Below are positions 35,598-43,138 of a stretch of DNA of 52,168 nt, one piece after another. The translations under genes were made by a program, and so were the position numbers. The notes beneath the pieces are model-generated. The model ran no database searches, was not told the DNA's origin, and saw nothing but the letters and a program-made list of their open reading frames with translations. Location: assembly GCF_000269805.1 (NCBI RefSeq), contig NZ_JH711483.1:510156-562323 (forward strand), given 5' to 3'. Within the stretch, counting starts at the first letter, position 1. Each line of letters begins with the position of its first letter. Source of the stretch: Actinomyces massiliensis 4401292 (GTDB lineage: Bacteria; Actinomycetota; Actinomycetes; Actinomycetales; Actinomycetaceae).

Positions 35598-35618
35598 GGG
35601 GAGCTCTGGGGGAGCTCT
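35598..35618. promoter_or_regulatory. Paired GGGGAGCTCT boxes between divergent genes
   Basis: GGGGAGCTCT occurs at 35598-35607 and 35609-35618, one helical turn apart, each containing the palindrome GAGCTC. The 303-bp gap (35476-35778) separates the beta-propeller gene from the first DUF4132 gene and shows no ORF worth calling. A shared operator for the divergent genes is possible. Confidence 0.3.
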
Positions 35619-35778
35619 ACCCCACGGATGAAGGGCGTTCCGGACAGGTGGGAGGTTATTCTCCGATGAGTTCGATCGGCCTGATCGGGTCGAATTCATG
35701 TCGCACCCGCTCCCTACCCTTCATGGGAGCCGCCGTCGCCGGTGGCGAGTCGGCGATGACTGAAGCAAGGAGACCGCC

Positions 35779-38700
35779 ATGACCGATCCCGTTGTCCGTG
35801 AGATCCGTGACCTCGTCAATCGAGCGCTGTTGCCGCTCAAGGCGGTTGACGAGGGCCTATACACCTGCGCGGTCGGCTACGTCGTCGAGGGTACGAATCC
35901 GGAGGTTCTGCGGGCGGTCGCCTCTTTCGGAGATGATCCGGACAAGTGCCTTCTGCCCGCGAGCCCAGGTGCTTCCTCTCCTCTCTTCGAGCTGGAGGAG
36001 GAGCGGTCTGCGCGTCTTCAGGCGGTGGGCATCACGTGGACGATCGAGAAGTATGCGGGGCGCTCGATCGTCGTGCTGCGCGACTCCCTTTACCGCAGCA
36101 ATGCGGTCGGCTCTGCTCAATGGGTGCGCCTCGGTCGGCTCTTGGACGCCGTTCTTCAGACTGGAGCCAGCCGTGGCGCGCCCGTTCCCGACAGTTCCGA
36201 CAATTCTGACAAGGTGCCCGGCTGGTTCGGTGCTCTCCTGACCGATGTTGTCTGGACTATTGAGCGAGAGCGGCTTGTTGGTCTCGCCGAGCGACTGGTC
36301 GAGGAGCGACCGGCCTGGGATGCCCGACGTCTGGTGTCGCTGCTGGAGGGCGAGGGCGTGGAGGGCGCGGATATTCCTTCCATCCTCTTCCTGGCCTCCT
36401 ATTCCGACGTCACCGACAGATCATCGTGGGTGAAACATGCGGCACCCGCAGACCTGCCGGGTGTTACCGAGTATCTCACTCGGAATGCGAGTGCCCTGCC
36501 CGGTTCTCTCATGCAGGCGCTGAGCCTGGACGAGCAGCGCAATGTGCTTAGGCACATGGCGGCCAGCGCACCGTGGGCAGCTGCGGGAGCCCACCTGATT
36601 GCGGTCCTGAGTGTGGGGACTTCCAAGCAGCTGCGCCGGAAGGCGATCGACATGCTCGGCGACCTCGAGCCGGCCGTGAGAGCAGAGGGGCTCGCCCCGG
36701 TCCTGGCCAAGGCCCCGGCGTACCGCTCCTCGGAGCTGGTGGAGTTCCTGACCTCGGCCTCCGGCGGTGATGATCTGCTTGTTCAGGCTGCCGCGGTGAA
36801 TCGAAAACTGGCCGATCTGATCACCCGCACCCGGGCCCGCCATCATGCGATCAGCCCAGGAGCTGAGGAGCCGATTGAGCTGCCGCCTTTCCCGCCTCTG
36901 GAGATGGGGCCGAGCGCCGCTCCTATCAAGGCCGAGTTGCGTCCTGTCCTGGAACGCATGGCCAACCGCGCCGATGGGCGCCGGTACTCATGGATTCATG
37001 GGCAGATGAGAGAACTTCTCGAGGTCATGGATGACCTCCTGGATGTGCTGGTGTCCGTCGCCGATGGCAAGAGCGATCGGCCTCCCGTGCTCCTGAACCT
37101 GTTCAATACCTTCTGGTTCGTCCAGCATGCTCCGAGCCTCACCCTGGCGCATGCGTTGCGGCTCCACGCCGTGGAGAAGAGGGCCTGGTGCTGGCGGACG
37201 CTGGAGCACTATGCGGGGTCGCGGACCGATCCTCGGGCCATTGAGGATCTCATGGCGCGCCTGGGCTTGGCCGCCGATGCGGCTGAGCGCCTCGGCGGTT
37301 TCCACGGATACATCTTCAATGCCGTTGATCCTGAGGTGTCCTGGCCGTGGTATGCCGAGCACCTCGAAGTGCTGCGCAAATCCCTGACAGACACCGAAAC
37401 AGCCCCGCGCGCTCTGGAGATCATCGAGGCCTTCCCTCGAATTCCTACCGAACTGCTGCCCGTGATCGCTGAGATCGCCGTGGGCTCCTCAAAGGTGAAC
37501 CGTCCGCTGGCCCAGGCAGCGCTGCGCTCCCATCCACGTGTGCGCGAGCTGGCCGAGCAGGGTCTTGCCGCCAGAACCGTGGAGGGGCGGGTCTCGGCCG
37601 CCGCCTGGGTGGGCTCGTTGGGGCGGGCGGCCTCGGTGCCGGCTGTGCGCACGGCGCTGGCCAAGGAGAAGAAGGAGGTCGTGCGGGCCGCTCTGCTGAG
37701 CGCCCTGGGCCGCTGCGGCGGTGATGCCAGGGAGCTCCTGTCCCCTGAAGTGCTGGGGGCCGAGGCTGTCAAAGGCTTGACGGGCGGCATTCCGGCGTCA
37801 TTGACCTGGTTCGACATGGAGGCGCTGCCGGCCGCGACATGGGCTGACGGATCAAGGGTTGATCCGCGCATTATTCAGTGGTGGGTGGTACTGGCGGACA
37901 AGTTGAAGAACCCGTCCGGCCGCGGGCTCATCGACCTGTACCTGTCTCTCCTGGAGCCGGCGGACGCCGCTGCGCTCGCCGCGCATGTGACCCGTTCCTG
38001 GATGGTGAAGGACACTCATTTGCCGAGTGCGGCGCATCGGCGGACCTATACGAGTTCGGCCATGGCCGACAAGGGGCTGCTGGCCTTCGCGGTGCGTATG
38101 GAGGGCGGCGAGCTGGCGGGGCTGGTGCGCTCCTACATGCGGGACAATCCGAGCCGCCGGGCCCAGTTCGAGGCGCTGGTGCACGCTCTGCATGCCAACT
38201 CGAGCCCTGAGGCGCTCCAGGTGCTTCTCAGCATTGCGCGCCGCCACAAGATGTCCAGCGTTCAGCGGACCGCTGAGGCTCTGGCGCAGGAGGTGGCCGA
38301 GGAGCGGGGCTGGAGCGCGGAGGAACTGGCGGACCGGACGATCCCGACCGCAGGATTCTCCGACGACGGTCTGCTGCACGTGTCCTACGGTCCGCGTGAG
38401 TTCATGGGCCGACTCACCCCGGACTTCAGGATCGAGCTGGCCGATTCCGCCGGGAAGACTCTCAAGTCCCTGCCTGCTGCCCGTTCCGGTGAGGACGGGG
38501 ACGCGGTCAAGGCGGCGAAGAAGCAGCTGACGGCCGCGCGCAAGGAGGCCAGGGCGGTCCTGACTCTGCAGTCCGGGCGGCTGTATGAGGCCATGTGCGC
38601 CGGCCGCACCTGGCCGGTCCCAGAATGGCGCCGTCACCTGGTCTCGCACCCTCTCGTCGGCCGGCTCGTCACTCGGCTCGTGTGGCTCATGATTCCTGCC

Positions 38701-39279
38701 GATGGCGGCGAGCAGGTGGCCTTCCGCCCCGCCGAGGACGGAGCGCTCATCGGAATCGACGATGCCGAGCTCGACCTGAGCGATGACGCAGCCGTCGCCC
38801 TCGCCCACCGCACCGCCGTCAGCGCGGACCAGGCGGCGGCGTGGCAGGCGCACATGGCCGACTACGAAGTGACGCCTCTGTTCGACCAGTTGAGCGCGAC
38901 CCTCCCGAATACTGCCAGGGGGCAGAAGGTGCTCATCGACCTCCAGGGCCATGTGACAGACACCTTGACTCTCCGGGGTGCGGCAACCACACGCGGCTAC
39001 CGGCGCGGAGCCGTCATGGACGGGGGCACCTTCGACACATACATCAAGGACTTCGCCTCCGCGAACGTGACCGCGGTCTTGAGTTTCACCGGCTCCTGGG
39101 TTCCCGAGGGGAACATGGCCTGCGCCATCATCGGCCTGTCCTTCGCCTGCCAGGGTCAAGAGATTGAGCTCGCCGCCGTGCCGTCCGTGCTGCTGGCCGA
39201 GTGCTACGCCGACTACAAGGCCATGGCGGCTCTGGGGCCATTCGACCCTCAATGGCAGAAGAATGCCAGTCCGTGGTGA
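35779..39279 (+). CDS. DUF4132-domain protein, paralogue 1 (MolR/YehI-like)
   Basis: This 1166-residue cytoplasmic protein is mostly helical, with HEAT-like stretches near 600-660 (RVSAAAWVGSLGRAASVPAV). The DUF4132 region starts near residue 847 (ELADRTIPTAGFSDDGLLH) and continues through YGPREFMGRLTP, the lysine-rich AKKQLTAARKEARAV and LYEAMCAGRTW to LVGRLVTRLVWLM. AAGGAG before ATG 35779 supports the start. Two further paralogues follow. E. coli YehI and MolR share this domain; MolR was named for molybdate metabolism but its mechanism is unclear, so I give no function here. Domain identity is firm, role unknown. Confidence 0.88.
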   Translation: MTDPVVREIRDLVNRALLPLKAVDEGLYTCAVGYVVEGTNPEVLRAVASFGDDPDKCLLPASPGASSPLFELEEERSARLQAVGITWTIEKYAGRSIVVLRDSLYRSNAVGSAQWVRLGRLLDAVLQTGASRGAPVPDSSDNSDKVPGWFGALLTDVVWTIERERLVGLAERLVEERPAWDARRLVSLLEGEGVEGADIPSILFLASYSDVTDRSSWVKHAAPADLPGVTEYLTRNASALPGSLMQALSLDEQRNVLRHMAASAPWAAAGAHLIAVLSVGTSKQLRRKAIDMLGDLEPAVRAEGLAPVLAKAPAYRSSELVEFLTSASGGDDLLVQAAAVNRKLADLITRTRARHHAISPGAEEPIELPPFPPLEMGPSAAPIKAELRPVLERMANRADGRRYSWIHGQMRELLEVMDDLLDVLVSVADGKSDRPPVLLNLFNTFWFVQHAPSLTLAHALRLHAVEKRAWCWRTLEHYAGSRTDPRAIEDLMARLGLAADAAERLGGFHGYIFNAVDPEVSWPWYAEHLEVLRKSLTDTETAPRALEIIEAFPRIPTELLPVIAEIAVGSSKVNRPLAQAALRSHPRVRELAEQGLAARTVEGRVSAAAWVGSLGRAASVPAVRTALAKEKKEVVRAALLSALGRCGGDARELLSPEVLGAEAVKGLTGGIPASLTWFDMEALPAATWADGSRVDPRIIQWWVVLADKLKNPSGRGLIDLYLSLLEPADAAALAAHVTRSWMVKDTHLPSAAHRRTYTSSAMADKGLLAFAVRMEGGELAGLVRSYMRDNPSRRAQFEALVHALHANSSPEALQVLLSIARRHKMSSVQRTAEALAQEVAEERGWSAEELADRTIPTAGFSDDGLLHVSYGPREFMGRLTPDFRIELADSAGKTLKSLPAARSGEDGDAVKAAKKQLTAARKEARAVLTLQSGRLYEAMCAGRTWPVPEWRRHLVSHPLVGRLVTRLVWLMIPADGGEQVAFRPAEDGALIGIDDAELDLSDDAAVALAHRTAVSADQAAAWQAHMADYEVTPLFDQLSATLPNTARGQKVLIDLQGHVTDTLTLRGAATTRGYRRGAVMDGGTFDTYIKDFASANVTAVLSFTGSWVPEGNMACAIIGLSFACQGQEIELAAVPSVLLAECYADYKAMAALGPFDPQWQKNASPW

Positions 39280-39433
39280 GGAGACGCGCGGTGGATGTCA
39301 TGCTGAACCCCTACCGCCCCTGCGGCGATAGTCCTGAGTCCTGTGCGGCGCCCGTTCAAGCTCCGCATCCGGGAGATCGGCAGAAGGTTGGCAGGCGGAA
39401 TTAACAGATGGACAGGTGGAATGGGGAATGCAG

Positions 39434-42400
39434 ATGACTGACACGACGCCCGCCCGCGAGCTCGTCGGACGTGCGCTCCTGCCCCTGCGCGCCGTCAGCG
39501 ACGACCTGCATGCCTCCGCCGTCGCCTACGTGCTGGACAGCACCGATCCGCAGGCGCTCCCGCACATCCCGGCGCAGAGCGATGTCCGCAGACTCTTGAA
39601 CAACCCCGGCAGGATCGAACCGGACGTAGAGCTGAGCGCCCAGATGCGTCGGCGCCTGCACGCGGCCGGCGTAAGTGCTCCGGAAAGGCATGCTGGACCC
39701 GAGCCCGGGGAACCCGAGGAAGAGAGCCTTGTGCGCTCTCTGCGAGCCCTGCTCTACCTGCGTGGTTCCCTCACGCCCGAGCAGTGGGAGCGCTTCGGCC
39801 GGCTCCTCATCGCCCTCGGCGACGCTCCCAACCGGTGTGCTGCAGGTGTGCCCGAATGGCTGTGCGCGCTACTCAACGACGTCGCCGTGACCGCTGCCTA
39901 TGCCAGATACATGCTCCCGCCGGGTGAGAGCGAGAAGAGGAGCGCTCAGGAGCTGCGGGAGCGTTGGAGCCCGACGGCGGTCGCGGCTCTGTTTGAGGCC
40001 ACGGGCGCGCCCGCCGAGCAGGTTCCCGCCGTCATTCTCCTCGCCTGGATCGCCGAGGCGAATGGGGGTTACGTATATGCGTCGGCCGAGGAGCCCAAGT
40101 ACTGTCTCCCGGGCATCGAGGACTACCTGGCCGCGCACGATGGTCAGATCCCGGCCGACGCACTGACCGCACTGTCCGCCAGGGCGAGGGCGGACATCGC
40201 CAAGCGCCTGGGTGCCCACCCGCAGGCCGCTGCGGGCTGCCCACGTTTCCTGGCGATGCTGGCAGTGGATAGCGCCGCCACCGTACGGCGCGCGGCGATC
40301 ACTGTGCTCGACGAGCTGCCCGCCCGGGCGCGGGATGCTGCCCTGGTCGAGCAGCTTGCCACCACCAGAACGCCACGCCTCAAAGAGGCCGTCACCTGGC
40401 TCGCCTCGACGCCAGCGGGCGAGCGGATTCTCGAGGAGGTCGTCGCCGTCAACCCCGCAGCGGCTCGTCTGGCGCGCTCGTTGACCGAACGCCGCGACAC
40501 GCTCCTGACCAATGCGGAGTCGGATCGGGCTCCCGACGTGCCTCCCTTCGAGTCGGCTCTGGACGTGCCCTCGGCCGCGTCCGCAAAAGCAGTGCTGCGC
40601 AGGCGGATCGCTGCCAGAATCCAGGAATTGACGGGCGCCGATGCCCTCTACCTCAAGTCCCAGCGGTACGAGCTGGAGAAGATCACAGACGACATCCTCG
40701 ACCGCATTGTGGCGATCGCCGACGGCACGAGCGATGAGCCCCTGGGCATCTCCGGTGGTCACGCGATCTGGGACGAGCTGCTCACATGCCCCGAGCTGCG
40801 CCTGCTGCACCTGTGCCGGCTCCAGGCCCACGCCGACGACCCGAGCGTCACACGGCTGCTGTACGGCGATGTCGCGCGCCGCCTCGACCCGCGCACCGTC
40901 GAACAGGCTCTGCTCGAGGCGGGCATTCCCATCGGCACGGACTTCGTGCAGTGGGTGTGGCAGTGGCACGATCCCGAGCAGATCTGGGCATGGGCGGCCA
41001 CCCATCCCGACCTGGTCGGTGAGCGCCTGCGCGATACCTCCGATGCGGTCGATGCCCTGAAGGCTCTGGAGTTCTTCCCCGTCCTGCCCGCCCAGCTACT
41101 GCCGGCGGTGGCGGACGCGGCCGTGGGCGCCGCGGCCACCAACCGGCGCTTGGCGCAAAGGGTTCTGCGCACCCACCCCGGTGCGCGCGAGCTGGCGGAG
41201 CGGTCGCTGACCGGTACCGCCTCCACCCGTGAGGCCGCGGCGCAGTGGCTCGCAGATCTTGCCGACCCGGCGGCGATCCCCGCCCTGCGCAGGGCGGCCG
41301 CCAAGGAGAGGACTCCGGCGGCCCGGGCGGCAATCCTGCACGCGCTGGTGGCCTGCGGCGAGGACGCCGGCGATCTGCTGTCACCCGAGGTCTTAGGAGC
41401 CGAGGCCGCCAAAGGGCTCAGGAGCAAGCCGCCGGCTTCGCTGGACTGGTTCGACTTCGATGCCCTGCCACCACTGCGGTGGCGCGACGGGGGCGCCGTC
41501 ACCCCCGAGATCGTGCGCTGGTGGGTGATCATGGCCGACAAGCTCAAAGATCCGAGCGGTCGCGGCCTATGGGAGCTCTACCTGGACCGGCTCGAGCCCG
41601 CCGACGCCGCGGCACTTGGCTCTCACATCCTGCAGGCCTGGATCGCGCAGGACACGCGAGGCCTCAGCGAGGACGAGTGCCGCACCCGCGCCCAGACCGC
41701 GGGACGCCAGGAGTACGACGCCTGCCAGCGCTACCTCGCCAGAACGAAGGAGCCGGAGTGGCTTGTGGAGCGTGCGCGCCAGGAGGCCGCGGTTCCTCTG
41801 GAGGAGCACGTTGCTCGCGCCCTGCGCCACTACCGGGGGCTATTCGTGGGCTCCGCCATTGCCGACAAGGGACTGTTGGCTCTGACCGTGCGCATGGACG
41901 GCACTGAACTGGCGGTTGCGGTCTCCGCCTACATGCGTCAGGCGCAGCGTCCCCAAGGCGGGCACCGCGCCCAGCTCGCAGCTCTTCTGGCAGCCTTGGC
42001 GGCCAACGGGCATCCCGATGCTCTCGCCCTGCTGCAGGCCACTGCCAGCAGGCACAAGATGCGCACCATTCAGAAGACCGCTGTCGGCCTGGTCGAGCAG
42101 GTTGCGCAGTGGCGCGGCTGGAGCGCTGAGGAGCTTGCGGATCGGACCGTTCCCACCGGTGGCCTCGATCCTGACGGCCTGCTGCGCCTGAGCTACGGGG
42201 AGCGCGAGTTCACCGGGCGGCTCACTCCCGAGCTCAGGATCGTGCTGACCGATTCCTCCGGGAAGACCCTCAAGACCCTGCCCGAAGCGCGCGTATCCGA
42301 GAGCAGTCTCAACGCTGATGCGGCTAAGAAGCAGCTGCGCGCAGCGCGCAAAGACGCTAAATCGGTCCTGACCCTCCAGTCCGCCCGGTTGTATGAGGCC

Positions 42401-43138
42401 ATGTGCGGTGGACGGACCTGGACCGGTGCCGACTGGCGGACGCTGCTGCGCGGACACCCTCTGGTGGGCCGGCTCGTCACTCGGCTCGTGTGGCTCATGG
42501 CTCCTCCCGGTGGCGGCGAGCAGGTGGCTTTCCGGCCCGTCGAGGACGGAGCACTGCTGGATGCCGATGACGCCATCGTCGAGCTGAGCGATGAGGCTGT
42601 CATCCGCCTGGCTCACGGAACCCTCATGGGCAGCCGGGAAGTAGCCGCATGGCGGAGCCATCTGGCTGACTACGAGGTGGCCCCGCTGTTCGACCAGTTG
42701 ACCGCCACCGCACCCCGGGTGGAGACGGGCGTGAGTCGGCTCGACGACTTCAGCGGGCGGCAGACCACGGCCCTCGTCCTGAGGCGGGCGGCGACCGGGC
42801 GCGGCTACCGGCACGGCCAAACCGTCAGTGGCCCCTGGTTCGTGGACTACACCAAGGACTTCACCTCCCTGGGCCTGACGGCAGTCCTGGGATTCTCCGG
42901 TGCGGATCTGCCGGAAGGGGAGACTCGCTGCACCCTGGGCGGTCTGAGCTTCCGTCGCGGTCACCGCGAGACGCTTCCGGCCGAGGTGCCGCCCGCCCTG
43001 CTGGCCGAGTGCCATGCCGACTACCGCGCTGTGGCGGATGCGGCCGCGGAGGCCGACCCGAGCCGTCGTCGCAGCGATCCCAGCAATCACAGCGATCCCA
43101 GCAATCACAGCGAGCACAGCGGAAAGGTCCCCGCATGA
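39434..43138 (+). CDS. DUF4132-domain protein, paralogue 2
   Basis: This 1234-residue paralogue aligns with paralogue 1 along its whole length, starting with RALLPLRAVSDDLHASAVAYV against RALLPLKAVDEGLYTCAVGYV. I chose ATG 39434, preceded by GGGGA, because MTDTTP matches the MTD start of paralogue 1; starts at 39416 and 39428 are possible. The DUF4132 core begins near residue 898 (ELADRTVPTGGLDPDGLLR). It carries an extra segment of about 50 residues near 740-805 (CRTRAQTAGRQEYDACQRY) that the others lack. The C-terminus ends in a repetitive SDPSNHSDPSNHSEHS tail. The stop overlaps the start of paralogue 3. Its function is unknown. Confidence 0.88.
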   Translation: MTDTTPARELVGRALLPLRAVSDDLHASAVAYVLDSTDPQALPHIPAQSDVRRLLNNPGRIEPDVELSAQMRRRLHAAGVSAPERHAGPEPGEPEEESLVRSLRALLYLRGSLTPEQWERFGRLLIALGDAPNRCAAGVPEWLCALLNDVAVTAAYARYMLPPGESEKRSAQELRERWSPTAVAALFEATGAPAEQVPAVILLAWIAEANGGYVYASAEEPKYCLPGIEDYLAAHDGQIPADALTALSARARADIAKRLGAHPQAAAGCPRFLAMLAVDSAATVRRAAITVLDELPARARDAALVEQLATTRTPRLKEAVTWLASTPAGERILEEVVAVNPAAARLARSLTERRDTLLTNAESDRAPDVPPFESALDVPSAASAKAVLRRRIAARIQELTGADALYLKSQRYELEKITDDILDRIVAIADGTSDEPLGISGGHAIWDELLTCPELRLLHLCRLQAHADDPSVTRLLYGDVARRLDPRTVEQALLEAGIPIGTDFVQWVWQWHDPEQIWAWAATHPDLVGERLRDTSDAVDALKALEFFPVLPAQLLPAVADAAVGAAATNRRLAQRVLRTHPGARELAERSLTGTASTREAAAQWLADLADPAAIPALRRAAAKERTPAARAAILHALVACGEDAGDLLSPEVLGAEAAKGLRSKPPASLDWFDFDALPPLRWRDGGAVTPEIVRWWVIMADKLKDPSGRGLWELYLDRLEPADAAALGSHILQAWIAQDTRGLSEDECRTRAQTAGRQEYDACQRYLARTKEPEWLVERARQEAAVPLEEHVARALRHYRGLFVGSAIADKGLLALTVRMDGTELAVAVSAYMRQAQRPQGGHRAQLAALLAALAANGHPDALALLQATASRHKMRTIQKTAVGLVEQVAQWRGWSAEELADRTVPTGGLDPDGLLRLSYGEREFTGRLTPELRIVLTDSSGKTLKTLPEARVSESSLNADAAKKQLRAARKDAKSVLTLQSARLYEAMCGGRTWTGADWRTLLRGHPLVGRLVTRLVWLMAPPGGGEQVAFRPVEDGALLDADDAIVELSDEAVIRLAHGTLMGSREVAAWRSHLADYEVAPLFDQLTATAPRVETGVSRLDDFSGRQTTALVLRRAATGRGYRHGQTVSGPWFVDYTKDFTSLGLTAVLGFSGADLPEGETRCTLGGLSFRRGHRETLPAEVPPALLAECHADYRAVADAAAEADPSRRRSDPSNHSDPSNHSEHSGKVPA
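43073..43120 (+). repeat. 18-bp in-frame repeat at the 3' end of paralogue 2
   Basis: AGCGATCCCAGCAATCAC occurs at 43073 and again at 43091, followed by a partial copy. It encodes SDPSNH repeats in the C-terminal tail, just before the overlapping start of paralogue 3. Confidence 0.85.

Noticed and set aside
35525-35782. 85-codon frame in the gap before the first DUF4132 gene
   Set aside because: It lacks a ribosome site and its composition resembles non-coding sequence.
39201-39404. 67-codon frame between DUF4132 paralogues 1 and 2
   Set aside because: It overlaps the end of paralogue 1 in another frame and has no start signal or recognisable product.
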